Positions 33,756 through 43,471 of a stretch of DNA of 64,000 nucleotides are shown piece after piece. The stretch's first letter is position 1. Each line of letters opens with the position of its first letter. The notes below the pieces were generated by a model, which searched no databases, was not told the origin of the DNA, and saw only the letters and a list, made by a program, of their open reading frames with translations. Position numbers and translations under genes: made by a program. Source of the stretch: Oscillospiraceae bacterium (lineage in GTDB: Bacteria; Bacillota; Clostridia; Oscillospirales; CAG-272); the NCBI GenBank assembly GCA_015063905.1, contig SVTF01000001.1, positions 1 to 64,000 of the forward strand, written 5' to 3'.

Positions 33756-35186
33756 TTATTCTACTTGCTGTGATTTTCTCCCTTTAAACGACTTTAGCGC
33801 GCTTATACAACCAAGTACAACGTCCCTTCCGTTAAATACAACGCATACTGCGAGTATTACGCAAGATAACGCGATACCCTCCGTCTTTGCTCCCCATATC
33901 GACATAAAAACTGCAATAGCGGTCAGCATAACGGTATTTATTATTAGCTTTACGGGATGCATCCTGAACGGTATAAAGCGATGCATAGTTACCGCACGTA
34001 CAACAAATACAACAAAATAGCTTGCGTAGGTCGCGACCGAGGCACCCATAGCCCCCCACGTGGGAATAAGCAAAATATTCAAAACAATATTAAGCGCCGC
34101 GCCAATGAAGGATGTCCAGAAAGACATTCCCGTTTTTCTTACAGTAAAGTAAGCGCTTCCGAGGAAAGTATCGAGGGCGGTAAATACAGTAGCGGCAGAC
34201 AGCACGGGGATATACACCCACGCACCATAATATGCATCGGCAAACAGAATAGAAGCAAACAACTGCGAACCAACTGCCAAAACCGCTCCTCCCGCGAACA
34301 TAACGGCAATATAATACTTGAATACGTCAGAATAAAACCCTGTGCATTTTTCCCTATCCCGAGATTCAGACACGGCAGAAAGTCTCCACGCATCGTTGAA
34401 TATTGTCACCACATAGGTCAACAGCGTGGGAATTTTGTATGCCGCGGCATAAAGGCCGTTTTCCGCGTCCGAACGCATATATGCAACCATATATCTGTCC
34501 GACACTCCCGTTATCCACCAAAATATCGTGGATGGTATCAGCGGCAAACAGAATTTCAGCAGACTTTTCATTACTTTTCCGCTGATCTTTGACGGAATAA
34601 AGGCACGATAAAGCTTTGCGACAAATACCAAAAACAAAGACGATATAAAATCGGCAAGCACTATTGACAGCACGTATCCGTTGATCCCCATGTCAAATCC
34701 GACAAGGAATATGATATTCAGCACCACGGTAAGCATGGTGTTCAGCACTCCCTGCCCCGCAAACAGCTTTGTTTTACCGATAGCGCACACATACTGCGAG
34801 CACACGGAATGTATGTTTGACGAAATCACGTAAACGATTATCAGCCATATATAGCTACTGAAATACTCAAATAACGACAGAACAGGCGATATTGCCAAAA
34901 ATCCCGCCCCTCCTATAAGCATCAGCACTACACCGTTTGTAAAAAACGACTCCTTATCGTCGTTATTGGCAGCGGCCTCTCTGAATATTCCCTCGCTCAC
35001 ACCAAGACACGAGATCGGTATCAAAAGATTGCACAGATTGGTTATGAGATCCGCCGTGCTATATTCCGCGCTTGACAGATACGACGTATAGAAAGGAAGC
35101 ATCAGAATGACAATTATCTTGGAAACAAATTTGCCCACAGTAAATATCAGGGTATTTGACAAAAGCTTTACGTTTCGTTTTTGCAT
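33756..35186 (-). CDS. Polysaccharide flippase (Wzx/MOP superfamily, 476 aa)
   Basis: Membrane protein with 12-14 TM helices of the MOP exporter superfamily, likely moving lipid-linked oligosaccharide across the cytoplasmic membrane. The N-terminus LLSNTLIFTVGKFVSKIIVILMLPFYTSYLS is the typical first two helices, and GAALNIVLNILLIPTWGAMGASVATYASY is the conserved late segment. No glycosyltransferases or polymerase accompany it, so the substrate polymer is unknown. Ribosome site GGAG is visible and the start is ATG 35184-35186. It differs clearly from the SpoVB-like protein at the right end of the window. Confidence 0.85.
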   Translation of the reverse strand: MQKRNVKLLSNTLIFTVGKFVSKIIVILMLPFYTSYLSSAEYSTADLITNLCNLLIPISCLGVSEGIFREAAANNDDKESFFTNGVVLMLIGGAGFLAISPVLSLFEYFSSYIWLIIVYVISSNIHSVCSQYVCAIGKTKLFAGQGVLNTMLTVVLNIIFLVGFDMGINGYVLSIVLADFISSLFLVFVAKLYRAFIPSKISGKVMKSLLKFCLPLIPSTIFWWITGVSDRYMVAYMRSDAENGLYAAAYKIPTLLTYVVTIFNDAWRLSAVSESRDREKCTGFYSDVFKYYIAVMFAGGAVLAVGSQLFASILFADAYYGAWVYIPVLSAATVFTALDTFLGSAYFTVRKTGMSFWTSFIGAALNIVLNILLIPTWGAMGASVATYASYFVVFVVRAVTMHRFIPFRMHPVKLIINTVMLTAIAVFMSIWGAKTEGIALSCVILAVCVVFNGRDVVLGCISALKSFKGRKSQQVE

Positions 35187-35213
35187 TATGACACTCTCCT
35201 TTCAATTATGATT

Positions 35214-35243
35214 TCGGGGTTTTGGCATACGCTAAAACCCCGA
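35214..35243. terminator. Hairpin between yebC and flippase gene
   Basis: 10-bp perfect stem TCGGGGTTTT / AAAACCCCGA with a 10-nt loop. There is no proper T-run on either strand, so it may be a weak terminator of argS-yebC or a leader structure of the flippase gene. Confidence 0.5.
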
Positions 35244-35263
35244 TAGCTTTAATTCATGGCTTA

Positions 35264-35998
35264 TCAGCCCTCACAATTCTCCCAGTTGTGATACACCTCG
35301 AGAACGTCGTCATCCTCCTCGAGCTTCTCTATAAGAAGGCTCATGAACTTGATGTCGTCCTCGTTGTCGAGATTTACGTAGGTTGTTGGAACCTTGCTTG
35401 TTTCCGCGGACTCAAGCGTGTATCCCGCAGCCTTAAGAGCGTCAGCTATCGCGTACACATCCTCGGGAACGGTATATATCTCAAACACTCCGTCCTCGCC
35501 TGAGAAGTCCTCAGCTCCTGCCTCAAGCGCAGTTTCCATAAGCTTGTCCTCATCGATCTCGCCGTCCTCGTCCATAATAACGATGACGCCTTTATCCTCA
35601 AACATAAAGCTTACGCAGCCAGTCTGCCCCATATTGCCATGATATTTTGAAAAATAGGAACGAACGTTGCCGGCAGTCCTGTTTCTGTTATCGGTAGCCG
35701 CCTCAACGATTACCGCGATTCCCGCGGGACCGTATCCCTCGTATACTACCTCCTCATAGGATTCACCCGCGCCGCCGAGAGCCTTCTTTATGGTTCTCTC
35801 AATATTATCGTTAGGCACGTTATTTGCCTTAGCCTTCTGGATAAGGTCACGGAGCTTGGAGTTTGACGTAGGATCTCCGCCGCCCTCTTTTACTGCAACC
35901 GTAATTTCTTTACCGATTCTTGTAAAGACCTTGGCGCGAGCCGCGTCGGTCTTTTCCTTTTTGTGCTTGATATTAGCCCATTTGCTATGTCCTGACAT
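35264..35998 (-). CDS. yebC: YebC/PmpR-family translation or transcription regulator
   Basis: Conserved bacterial protein of 244 aa, family-typical length. It begins MSGHSKWANIKHKKEKTDA, followed by the middle GGDPTSNSKLRDLIQKAKA and RTAGNVRSYFSKYHGN-type motifs. Long described as a DNA-binding regulator. Newer work links YebC proteins to translation of proline-rich motifs. It follows argS by 38 nt and is probably co-transcribed. The terminal region keeps the family's acidic E-x-x-D-D-D stretch (KLEEDDDVLEVYHNW). Confidence 0.95.
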   Translation of the reverse strand: MSGHSKWANIKHKKEKTDAARAKVFTRIGKEITVAVKEGGGDPTSNSKLRDLIQKAKANNVPNDNIERTIKKALGGAGESYEEVVYEGYGPAGIAVIVEAATDNRNRTAGNVRSYFSKYHGNMGQTGCVSFMFEDKGVIVIMDEDGEIDEDKLMETALEAGAEDFSGEDGVFEIYTVPEDVYAIADALKAAGYTLESAETSKVPTTYVNLDNEDDIKFMSLLIEKLEEDDDVLEVYHNWENCEG

Positions 35999-36037
35999 AC
36001 CTTTATATTCCTTTCAATTATTTACCGTGAAATTGCC

Positions 36038-37777
36038 TTATATGCGCTCCGTCTTCTTTAAGCAGATGAGCGAGAACGCGCTTCCGAGAACGTATTTTGC
36101 CGCTTCCGTGAGCTTTATTCTCGTTGCTCTTACCGTCTCGTCCTCTGCCGTTGCTATCTTACATTCGTGATAGAACTTATTAAACGCAACTGCGACGTCG
36201 AGGATGAATCTCGTAATTACCGAGGGCTCGTAATCTCTTATCGCCGTCAACACCTTTTCCTCGTACTGAGCCATAGCCTTTACGAGCGCCGCTTCCTCGC
36301 GAGCGGTTATTACAAACTCTGCGGGGCTTTCGATCTCTCCGACCTTTTCAAGCACCGAGCAAGCACGCGCGTAGGTGTACTGTACGTAGGGACCCGTGTT
36401 ACCGTCAAAGCTCAACGCATCCTCGAGGTTGAAGTTGATGTCCTTGATTCTATTGTTGGTGAGGTAGTAGAATACTACCGCGCCAACGCCGACTGCCTCG
36501 GCTATATCGTCACGGCCCTTAAGGTCGGGGTTCTTCTCTTCCATAATTATCTTGACCTTTTCAATTGCCTGCGCAAAAAGATCTTTTAGAAGCACTACGT
36601 TACCCGTTCTTGTGGCAAGCTTTGCGCCGTTGAGCGACACTGTGCCGTAGGGTACATGAACAAGCTGATCATGCCAATCGTAGCCCATAAGCTCGACAAC
36701 CTTGAACCACTGCTTGAAATGAAGTATCTGCTGTGTACTTGTGACGTATATCGCCTTATCGAAGTTGTAATGCTCTTTTCTGTATACCGCCGCCGCTATA
36801 TCACGGGTGGGATACAGGGTTGAACCGTCACGCTTTAAGATAAGGCATGGGGGCATACCGTATTCCTCAAGCTCAACAATGGACGCGCCGTCATCTATCT
36901 TCATAAGTCCGCATTCCCTGATCTTTTCAACCTGCGCCGGCATCTTATCGGTATAAAAACTCTCACCCTTGTAGCTATCGAATTCAATTCCTAGCTGCTT
37001 ATACGTTTTTTCGTATTCCTTAAGGCTTATCTCAACAAACCACTTCCAAAGAGCTATATTCTCCTCGTCGCCGTCCTCCATCTTTCTAAATTCTGCTCTC
37101 GCGTTGTCCGCAAGATCCTCTCGCGCGGGGATACCGTTTTCCTCGTCGCCCTTTATAGTGTTGTTGATGCGGACGTAAAGCTCGACGAGCTTGTCTATTC
37201 CGCCCTCCTCTATCTGCGCCTTGTCACCCCACAGCTTATACGCAACGATAAGCTTGCCAAACTGCGTTCCCCAGTCGCCGAGGTAGTTGATACCAACACA
37301 CTTATATCCCGCAAACTCGTGCAGCTTTTTAAGCGCATGACCTATTACCGTTGTTCCAAGGTGTCCTATATGAAACGGCTTTGCCACGTTAGGAGAAGAA
37401 TAGTCAAGTACCACTGTTTTTCCCTCGCCAAGATACGTGGGTGCGCCGTAATTTTCTTTTTTATCAAGTATTTCGGGGAGAATATTCTCGCAAAGATATT
37501 TATCGGATATTTTGATATTGAGATATCCGTTTACCGCTTCCGCGCTTTCTATCTCCTCACCGCCGAGGCTTTCCGCAATAGTTGCGGCTATCTGCACAGG
37601 TGAGCGGCGCAAAGCCTTTGAAAGCTTAAAGCAAGGAAACGCCAGATCTCCCATATTGGAGTCCGGGGGATATTCCAGCATCGATGCAATATCCTGCACG
37701 GAAATATCCGCCTCTGCATTGATACTCTTTACTAAACCGTATATTTTTTCAGATATCAATGATTTGATCTTAATCAT
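36038..37777 (-). CDS. argS: Arginyl-tRNA synthetase
   Basis: Class Ia aminoacyl-tRNA synthetase charging tRNA-Arg, 579 aa. The N-terminal Add1 domain is at about residues 1-85. The catalytic domain holds the HIGH motif as KPFHIGHLGTT (near 135) after DYSSPNVA. The KMSK loop is not standard: ATRTGNVVLLKDLF corresponds, as in many ArgRS that lack KMSK. The anticodon-binding DALR domain follows at the end (YVQYTYARACSVL through VLGSAFSLICLKKTERI). The promoter at 37823-37851 is clear; the ribosome site AAAGG is modest. Confidence 0.95.
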   Translation of the reverse strand: MIKIKSLISEKIYGLVKSINAEADISVQDIASMLEYPPDSNMGDLAFPCFKLSKALRRSPVQIAATIAESLGGEEIESAEAVNGYLNIKISDKYLCENILPEILDKKENYGAPTYLGEGKTVVLDYSSPNVAKPFHIGHLGTTVIGHALKKLHEFAGYKCVGINYLGDWGTQFGKLIVAYKLWGDKAQIEEGGIDKLVELYVRINNTIKGDEENGIPAREDLADNARAEFRKMEDGDEENIALWKWFVEISLKEYEKTYKQLGIEFDSYKGESFYTDKMPAQVEKIRECGLMKIDDGASIVELEEYGMPPCLILKRDGSTLYPTRDIAAAVYRKEHYNFDKAIYVTSTQQILHFKQWFKVVELMGYDWHDQLVHVPYGTVSLNGAKLATRTGNVVLLKDLFAQAIEKVKIIMEEKNPDLKGRDDIAEAVGVGAVVFYYLTNNRIKDINFNLEDALSFDGNTGPYVQYTYARACSVLEKVGEIESPAEFVITAREEAALVKAMAQYEEKVLTAIRDYEPSVITRFILDVAVAFNKFYHECKIATAEDETVRATRIKLTEAAKYVLGSAFSLICLKKTERI

Positions 37778-37822
37778 TTTTAAGTAAACCTTTCTATAAT
37801 GCTATCATCAAAGCCAAACGTC

Positions 37823-37851
37823 ATTATACCACAAATGCGCGGCAATTGCAA
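37823..37851 (-). promoter_or_regulatory. sigma-A promoter of argS-yebC
   Basis: TTGCAA (37851-37846), 17-bp spacer, TATAAT (37828-37823). It sits 25 bp downstream of the recN stop; no recN terminator was seen between. Confidence 0.82.
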
Positions 37852-37875
37852 TACGCCATGGCTTATTTTTACTCA

Positions 37876-39573
37876 TTAATCAATATATTTTTTCGCAGAT
37901 CCGCTTTCAGCGTCCGCAAGCATGTCTTTGGCTGCCTGTCGTTGAGCCTCTGTAATATTTATTCCTCCAAGTATTCTGGCGGCTTCTTCCACGCGTTCTT
38001 CAAAGGATAAAAGCTTTATTCCCGTATGCGCCCTTCCCTCTATCTCACGCTTTGAGATAAGATAATGCCTATCTGCAATAGTAGCTATCTGCGCAGAATG
38101 AGTGACACAAAGTATCTGTCCGTTACGTGCGATCTCATGCAGCTTAACACCGATCTTTCTCGATGTCTTTCCCGATATTCCCGTATCGATCTCATCATAA
38201 ATTGCGCATCCTATGCCATCTTTTTCATTGATCACGCTTTTAATGGCAAGCATTATTCTTGACATTTCACCGCCCGAGGCTATTTCACTCACGGGCATCA
38301 TAGGCTCTCCTGGATTAGTTGCTACAAGAACTTCAATAACGTCTTTTCCGCTCGCCATCAGCTCCTTTGACGGCATCACACATACCTCAAGCTTAACCTT
38401 TGGCATATCGAGATACGAAAGCACCTTCATTATCTTGTCGGAGACATCTTTAGCTGCCGACACTCTTTTTTGTGTCAAAAGCCTTGCCTTTTCGGTAGCC
38501 TTTGCTTCAAGTTCGGTTATTTTTTGTCTGTATTCGTCCGCACGCTCGTCGGAAAGCTCAATGTCGTCGAGCTCCGCAGCCGCTTTGTCACGAAATTCCA
38601 GAATCGCAGCTATATCCTTGCCATATCGCTTTTTCAAAGACGCAATCACCTCAAGTCGCGATTCTATCTTGTCAAGCCTTGCGTCAACATCACCGCTGTC
38701 GTCATCCGATAAATTCTTGACTTCGTCAGCAATATCAGAAGCCTCATAGCTTATACTTGTAAGCCGTTCCGATAGCTCTGCCGCCTCAGGTAATACGTCG
38801 GACAGCTTTGACAGAGATTCCGCCGCGCGTGTTAGCATATACGCAACGTCGCCTCCGCGCTCACCACCGCGCAGAACGCGGTAAGCGAAATTTATATGTT
38901 TATTTATCTTTTCAAGATTAGCAAGTCTGAGCCTTTCGCTCTCAAGGGCTTCCTCTTCGCCCATCTTCAGTTTTTTGGAATCTATATCGCCTACCTGATA
39001 CTCCAGCATATCGCGTCTGCGCGCCTTTTCCTGTGCGTCGAGATCAATTTTTCCAAGCTTATCACGACATTCCACAAGCTCTGCATAGATGCAATAATAC
39101 TCTTCACGCAACGATAACAAATTACCGTATGCGTCCACCATATCGAAATAAGACGACTTATCTAAAAGCATTCCGCTATCGTTCTGACCGTGAATGGAGA
39201 TCAACGCTCCCGATATTTCGCGAAGCACCGTTTTAGTGACACTTCTTCCATTGATTCGGGCAGATGTTTTTCCATCCGAGGTCAATCTTGAAGAGATTAT
39301 TGCCTCGCCATCCTCGCACTCGATGCCAAGCTCTGAAAGGCGGGCGCACAATTGCTCAGACAATCCATCAAAAACTGCCTCGGCAAAGGCAAAAGTCTCT
39401 CCGGCGCGTATAATCTCTCGGGAAACTCTTGCTCCGGTAAGCATACTTATACTGTCAATTATTACAGACTTTCCCGCGCCCGTTTCACCGGTAAGGACGT
39501 TAAATCCGCTACCAAACTCAATATCAGCGCATTTTACAACTGCAACGTTTTCAATATGCAAGCTTTTGAGCAT
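37876..39573 (-). CDS. recN: DNA repair protein RecN
   Basis: SMC-like ATPase acting in double-strand-break repair, 565 aa. Head domain at the N-terminus: MLKSLHIENVAVV and Walker A GETGAGKSVIIDS (near 30-42). Coiled-coil arms run at about residues 155-360. The C-terminal head holds the signature region EIASGGEMSRIMLAIK and Walker B CAIYDEIDTGISG (near 470-482), then CVTHSAQIA. The start is ATG 39573 with AAAGGAGG; a frame six codons longer is less likely. Last gene of the nusB-to-recN cluster, next to argR as in most Firmicutes. Confidence 0.95.
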   Translation of the reverse strand: MLKSLHIENVAVVKCADIEFGSGFNVLTGETGAGKSVIIDSISMLTGARVSREIIRAGETFAFAEAVFDGLSEQLCARLSELGIECEDGEAIISSRLTSDGKTSARINGRSVTKTVLREISGALISIHGQNDSGMLLDKSSYFDMVDAYGNLLSLREEYYCIYAELVECRDKLGKIDLDAQEKARRRDMLEYQVGDIDSKKLKMGEEEALESERLRLANLEKINKHINFAYRVLRGGERGGDVAYMLTRAAESLSKLSDVLPEAAELSERLTSISYEASDIADEVKNLSDDDSGDVDARLDKIESRLEVIASLKKRYGKDIAAILEFRDKAAAELDDIELSDERADEYRQKITELEAKATEKARLLTQKRVSAAKDVSDKIMKVLSYLDMPKVKLEVCVMPSKELMASGKDVIEVLVATNPGEPMMPVSEIASGGEMSRIMLAIKSVINEKDGIGCAIYDEIDTGISGKTSRKIGVKLHEIARNGQILCVTHSAQIATIADRHYLISKREIEGRAHTGIKLLSFEERVEEAARILGGINITEAQRQAAKDMLADAESGSAKKYID

Positions 39574-39606
39574 AAATATGCCTCCTTTCACAGTCTAATT
39601 TAGAAA

Positions 39607-40065
39607 TCACATAGAAAGCAGTCTATGGAAGCTCTCCGCAACGGTTTTGGCGATCTCGCTATCGGGAGTCACTATCAAAACGGTATCATCTCCCGCAACA
39701 GAGCCGAGAATGTTTGCATCGGGCAACTTATCTATAGCTATAGCAACCGCCTGCGCCATTCCGGGATTGGTTTTAAGTACGATGATATTCTGAGCACAAA
39801 CTATGCTGTACACAGTGTCAGCAATAGAGTGTACAAGAAATCCTGACGGCACCGTGTTTCTTTTTGACACGTGGGACACCACATACTTATACGTTCCTCC
39901 GGATACCGCGACCTTTACAAGATCAAGCTCTCTTATATCTCTTGACACGGTTGCCTGAGTAACGTTATATCCTTCATCTCTGAGGTGTGCTATAAGCTCA
40001 TCCTGTGTTTCAACGTTGTTTTTGGATATAAGCTCAAGTATTTTTTCCTGTCTTCCCTTTTTCAT
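39607..40065 (-). CDS. argR: Arginine repressor ArgR/AhrC
   Basis: Hexameric arginine-responsive regulator, 152 aa. The N-terminal winged helix (MKKGRQEKILELISKNNVETQDELIAHL, then GYNVTQATVSRDIRELDLVKV) is the DNA-binding part. The C-terminal oligomerisation domain has the arginine-binding GDDTVLIVT (near 132-140). Start ATG 40065 with TTGGAG. The position between nadK and recN is conserved in Firmicutes. argS lies close by, but I saw no ARG box in its promoter. Confidence 0.95.
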   Translation of the reverse strand: MKKGRQEKILELISKNNVETQDELIAHLRDEGYNVTQATVSRDIRELDLVKVAVSGGTYKYVVSHVSKRNTVPSGFLVHSIADTVYSIVCAQNIIVLKTNPGMAQAVAIAIDKLPDANILGSVAGDDTVLIVTPDSEIAKTVAESFHRLLSM

Positions 40066-40120
40066 ATTTATCTCCAATAAATTATTTTAATTTGCCGTGC
40101 ATTGCACGAAAATCAAAGAA

Positions 40121-41011
40121 TCATATGTCGTTCATTTTCTGCCTGAGTCTTTCGTAAAAGCTTGAGTCCTTCAGACGAATGAAATGAGCGTGTATCTCCG
40201 ATCTTGTAACTCTCACTCTCTCACCGATATATATCTCATGATTTATCCGTCCGTCAATAGTTAAGAACAAGGTTTTTTCTCTTTGACAAACGTTTTTAAT
40301 TTCTATACGCGCGCAGTCCGGAAAAACGATTGGTCTTGCGTGCAAGGAGTGCGGACAGATAGGAGTCACGCAGAGGCAATCCAATCTTGGATCTACTATA
40401 GCACCGCCGGCAGCCAATGAATACGCAGTTGATCCTGTAGGCGTGGACACGATCATTCCGTCCGAACGGTAACTCGCCACGGCAACACCGCCCTCATAAA
40501 GCTCAAGATCTACTATTCTTGATATGCTTCCGTTTGATATTACAGCGTCATTAAGCGCGTATTCGCTTTTTCTCACATTTCCTTCCACGTCAAGGACCTC
40601 TACGTTTATCATAGATCGCTCTTCTAAGCGGTAGTCCCCGCATATAAATCGGGATAGCATAGAAAGGTCACCCGTTTCAAGCTCTGCCAAGTACCCAAGT
40701 CTTCCTAAATTGAGTCCTAAAACGGGAATACCCGCAGGTGCCGCGCGACGCGCGGCATCAAGTATAGTGCCATCTCCACCGAGCACCACTACCGCGTCAA
40801 CCGTTTCATAGACATCTTCGGCGGCAACAAATTGAAATCTAAGGTCTCTTTTATTCTTATTAACTCTTGCTATTTTATCCTTATTGTGCGGCAATGTAAA
40901 TATGTCGCATCCCAAGCTTAATAGCCTCTCAGCCACGTTTAATGCAGCCATGGCCTTATCGTATATATTAAAATTCGTTACAATAAATACCTTTTTTATA
41001 GGCTTGTTCAT
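40121..41011 (-). CDS. nadK: NAD kinase
   Basis: Phosphorylates NAD to NADP, 296 aa. Diagnostic GGDGTILDAARRAAP (near residues 79-93), LGRLGYLAE, and STPTGSTAYSLAAGG (near 187-201) are all present. An N-terminal Rossmann-like part begins KKVFIVTNFNIYDKA. Genes are tightly packed (tlyA ends 13 nt upstream). Confidence 0.96.
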   Translation of the reverse strand: MNKPIKKVFIVTNFNIYDKAMAALNVAERLLSLGCDIFTLPHNKDKIARVNKNKRDLRFQFVAAEDVYETVDAVVVLGGDGTILDAARRAAPAGIPVLGLNLGRLGYLAELETGDLSMLSRFICGDYRLEERSMINVEVLDVEGNVRKSEYALNDAVISNGSISRIVDLELYEGGVAVASYRSDGMIVSTPTGSTAYSLAAGGAIVDPRLDCLCVTPICPHSLHARPIVFPDCARIEIKNVCQREKTLFLTIDGRINHEIYIGERVRVTRSEIHAHFIRLKDSSFYERLRQKMNDI

Positions 41012-41024
41012 TACTTAATTCCTC

Positions 41025-41813
41025 TTATCTGCAAAGTTCTTTCAGATCAACGCTTTTTGCGCTTGATCTTTCAGAACCGTCATGTGATGCCGTCCGTTTA
41101 AAGCAAGCAAGATACTCCCGATTGCCGTCACCGCCTTCGATAGGCGAGCGTATCACGTCCACTACATCAAATCCGCACGCTCTTGCAGAGTCCAAAACCT
41201 TGCTTACAGCTTTTTCTCTGTATTTTGGGTCTCGCACTATGCCGCCTTTAGATAATGCCGCCCTTCCCGCTTCAAACTGCGGCTTTATAAGACTGACAAA
41301 TATAGCTCCCTCGTCAAGCACATCGGCAACACAGGAATGCAATATCGTTTGCGATATAAACGATACATCCATCACGGCAATATCAAACGTACCGAAAAAA
41401 TCTCTGCTCAGATTTCTTGCATTAAAGCCTTCAATCGATACAACGCGCTCATTTTCAAGCAAACTGTAGTGTAGCTGATCCACACCGGAATCCACCGCAA
41501 AAACACATTCCGCGCCGTACTGCAAAAGGCAGTCTGTAAATCCACCCGTTGACGCGCCGACATCAATGCATCTTTTCCCAACAACGTCAATTTCAAACGT
41601 ATCAAGAGCCGCGCAAAGCTTAAGCCCTCCGCGAGAGACAAATCGATCCACCTCTGTTATCTCTACAGTATGCTCTCCGTCGTCAACATGCTCACTTGCC
41701 TTGGAAATCTTTTTTCCGTCAATAATCACCTTACCCTCGTCTATAAGGCGAGCCGCGCGAGTCCTACTTTCAACATGTCCGCTCTCGCACAAAAAAACGT
41801 CCGCTCTCATCAT
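41025..41813 (-). CDS. tlyA: TlyA-family rRNA 2'-O-methyltransferase / hemolysin-A-like
   Basis: FtsJ-type methyltransferase with an N-terminal S4 domain, 262 aa. The family includes the 16S/23S cytidine-2'-O-methyltransferase TlyA; hemolysin naming is historical. S4 domain at residues 3-60 (ADVFLCESGHVESRTRAARLI). SAM motif I is CIDVGASTGGFTDCLLQYGA (near 88-107), followed by FAVDSG and the catalytic Lys-Asp-Lys-Glu-type residues in AVMDVSFIS and VSLIKPQFE. The start overlaps the stop of the DUF212 gene as ATGA. Two consecutive ATG codons make the exact start uncertain by one residue. Confidence 0.93.
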   Translation of the reverse strand: MMRADVFLCESGHVESRTRAARLIDEGKVIIDGKKISKASEHVDDGEHTVEITEVDRFVSRGGLKLCAALDTFEIDVVGKRCIDVGASTGGFTDCLLQYGAECVFAVDSGVDQLHYSLLENERVVSIEGFNARNLSRDFFGTFDIAVMDVSFISQTILHSCVADVLDEGAIFVSLIKPQFEAGRAALSKGGIVRDPKYREKAVSKVLDSARACGFDVVDVIRSPIEGGDGNREYLACFKRTASHDGSERSSAKSVDLKELCR

Positions 41814-42283
41814 AGAAAAATGGGTATAAGATCAACAAGAAACGGAACAACCACGCCAACAATCACTCCCGCGGCAACTTGCAGAGGAGTATGTCCTGCA
41901 AGCTCATCAAGCGCCTTTTGGGTAACCTTTGGATCCTTTGATTCAACAAGCTCCTGAAGGATCAGATTAAGTGCCTTTGCCTGCTCTCCAACCTGTCTTC
42001 TCATTCCCGTTGCGTCACGCATAACTATCATAGCAAGTATGGCACACATTGCAAATTCGGCAGAGCCAAGTCCAAGCCTGATAGCAACCGCGCAGGCAAG
42101 CGCCGTTACAGCCGCAGTATGAGAAGAAGGCATTCCGCCCGTACCAAAAAACATTTCCGTAACAGAAAATTTCTTCATTCGGAATATTCCCGTTATAACT
42201 TTAAGCATCTGCGCAATAAACCATCCAAACACGGCGCTTGCCAACATAAAATTGGTCACAAGTGACCACAACAAATCCAACAT
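41810..42283 (-). CDS. Divergent PAP2-family membrane protein (DUF212)
   Basis: Small membrane protein (157 aa) of the DUF212 / divergent PAP2 family, with about four TM helices. Landmarks: FGWFIAQMLKVI at the N-terminus, FFGTGGMPSSHTAAVTALA near residue 50 (resembling the SGH-type acid phosphatase motif) and LNELAGHTPLQVAAG-like LDELAGHTPLQVAAGVIVG near the end. Possibly acts on a polyprenyl or lipid phosphate, which would fit its place directly after ispA. Activity unproven. GAGGTG ribosome site. Confidence 0.88.
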   Translation of the reverse strand: MLDLLWSLVTNFMLASAVFGWFIAQMLKVITGIFRMKKFSVTEMFFGTGGMPSSHTAAVTALACAVAIRLGLGSAEFAMCAILAMIVMRDATGMRRQVGEQAKALNLILQELVESKDPKVTQKALDELAGHTPLQVAAGVIVGVVVPFLVDLIPIFL

Positions 42284-42302
42284 TCATTTCACCTCTATCA
42301 AA

Positions 42303-43211
42303 TCAAAACTTTCTATCGCACAAAAACATTGCCAGGGATACAAGTCTTTCACAGTTATCCATCCCGCAAAGCTCATCAATTGCCTCTTTTGTAAGCTGCT
42401 CCGAGTATAGTCTTGCCTGCTCAGGAGAGAAAAACTTCATAAAGGTAGTCTTATTTTTATCCGCATCGGATCCCGTTTTTTTGCCAAGCTCCGCTTCGTT
42501 TGCGATCACGTCAAGCATATCGTCTATTATCTGGAACACAAGACCTATCTTTTGCGCAAACAATGTGAGCTTTTTTGTTCTCTCGTCCTCAGGTGTTATT
42601 CCCGCGGCAAGACAGCCAAGCTGAACCGATGCACATATCATAGCTCCTGTTTTGCCCATGTGAAGCTCAACCAACTGCGCTTCGCTAAGCTCATGCTCCT
42701 CTCCGTAAAGGTCCATTACCTGCCCTTTTACCATACCATAGCTGCCCGCCGCACCCGAAAGCACCGCTACCGCTGCTGCCGCGCAGTCACCGCTGACACT
42801 TGAATTCATGGCACAAAGAGAAAACGCGTCGGTAAGCATTCCATCCCCCGCCAATATAGCCATTGCATCTCCATACACTTTATGTACAGTTGGCTTTCCA
42901 CGGCGCAGATCGTCATCATCCATACAAGGAAGGTCATCATGTATCAACGAATAGGTATGGACCATTTCTATTGCGCAAGCAAACGGCAAAGCCGCCTGGA
43001 TATCGCCTCCAAGCATCTTGCACGTCTCAAGTACCAATGCGGGTCTTATTCTTTTACCGCCCGCAAGCAAAGCATAGCTCTGCGCCTCATAAAGAGTATC
43101 TGCGATGCTTCCATCCTTAACGTACATCTTATTCAGCTCGGGTTCAACCGTCTGCGCGGTATCATTAAGCACCCGAAGTGCTATATCTCTGTTATATTCG
43201 ATCATATTCAT
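42303..43211 (-). CDS. ispA: Polyprenyl (farnesyl/geranyl) diphosphate synthase
   Basis: Trans-prenyltransferase making FPP (or GPP/GGPP) from IPP and DMAPP, 302 aa. First Asp-rich motif is HDDLPCMDDDDLRRGKP (DDxxxxD bacterial type, near 92-108). The second is FQIIDDMLD (near 230). The N-terminal region has the GGKRIRP motif. With dxs at 9-11 kb it belongs to the MEP-to-polyprenyl route feeding cell-wall carrier lipid. The start overlaps the xseB stop (ATGA); an ATG two codons later is also possible. Confidence 0.94.
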   Translation of the reverse strand: MNMIEYNRDIALRVLNDTAQTVEPELNKMYVKDGSIADTLYEAQSYALLAGGKRIRPALVLETCKMLGGDIQAALPFACAIEMVHTYSLIHDDLPCMDDDDLRRGKPTVHKVYGDAMAILAGDGMLTDAFSLCAMNSSVSGDCAAAAVAVLSGAAGSYGMVKGQVMDLYGEEHELSEAQLVELHMGKTGAMICASVQLGCLAAGITPEDERTKKLTLFAQKIGLVFQIIDDMLDVIANEAELGKKTGSDADKNKTTFMKFFSPEQARLYSEQLTKEAIDELCGMDNCERLVSLAMFLCDRKF

Positions 43212-43459
43212 TCCTCATCTGAATTTACGGATTGCTGCATATCGACAAGCTCAATCTCGCCGTCCTTGCCCATCTGAAGTATCTGTATTTTGCGCTTTGC
43301 AGTTTCAAGCTCCGCAGAGCACATAGACACAAGACCTATTCCCTCCTCATAGAGCTTTAGCGACTTGTCAAGCGGCAACTTTTCATTTTCCATTTCCTTA
43401 ACTATCTCTTCAAGTCTTACCATAGCCGCTTCAAGAGTCAGTTTCTTTTTTTCTGCCAT
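43208..43459 (-). CDS. xseB: Exodeoxyribonuclease VII small subunit
   Basis: Small helical subunit of ExoVII, 83 aa: LTLEAAMVRLEEIVKEMENEKLPL, then LDKSLKLYEEGIGLVSMC, the standard XseB pattern. Directly downstream of xseA (12-nt gap) and overlapping ispA. Confidence 0.95.
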   Translation of the reverse strand: MAEKKKLTLEAAMVRLEEIVKEMENEKLPLDKSLKLYEEGIGLVSMCSAELETAKRKIQILQMGKDGEIELVDMQQSVNSDEE

Positions 43460-43471
43460 ATATATTCCTCT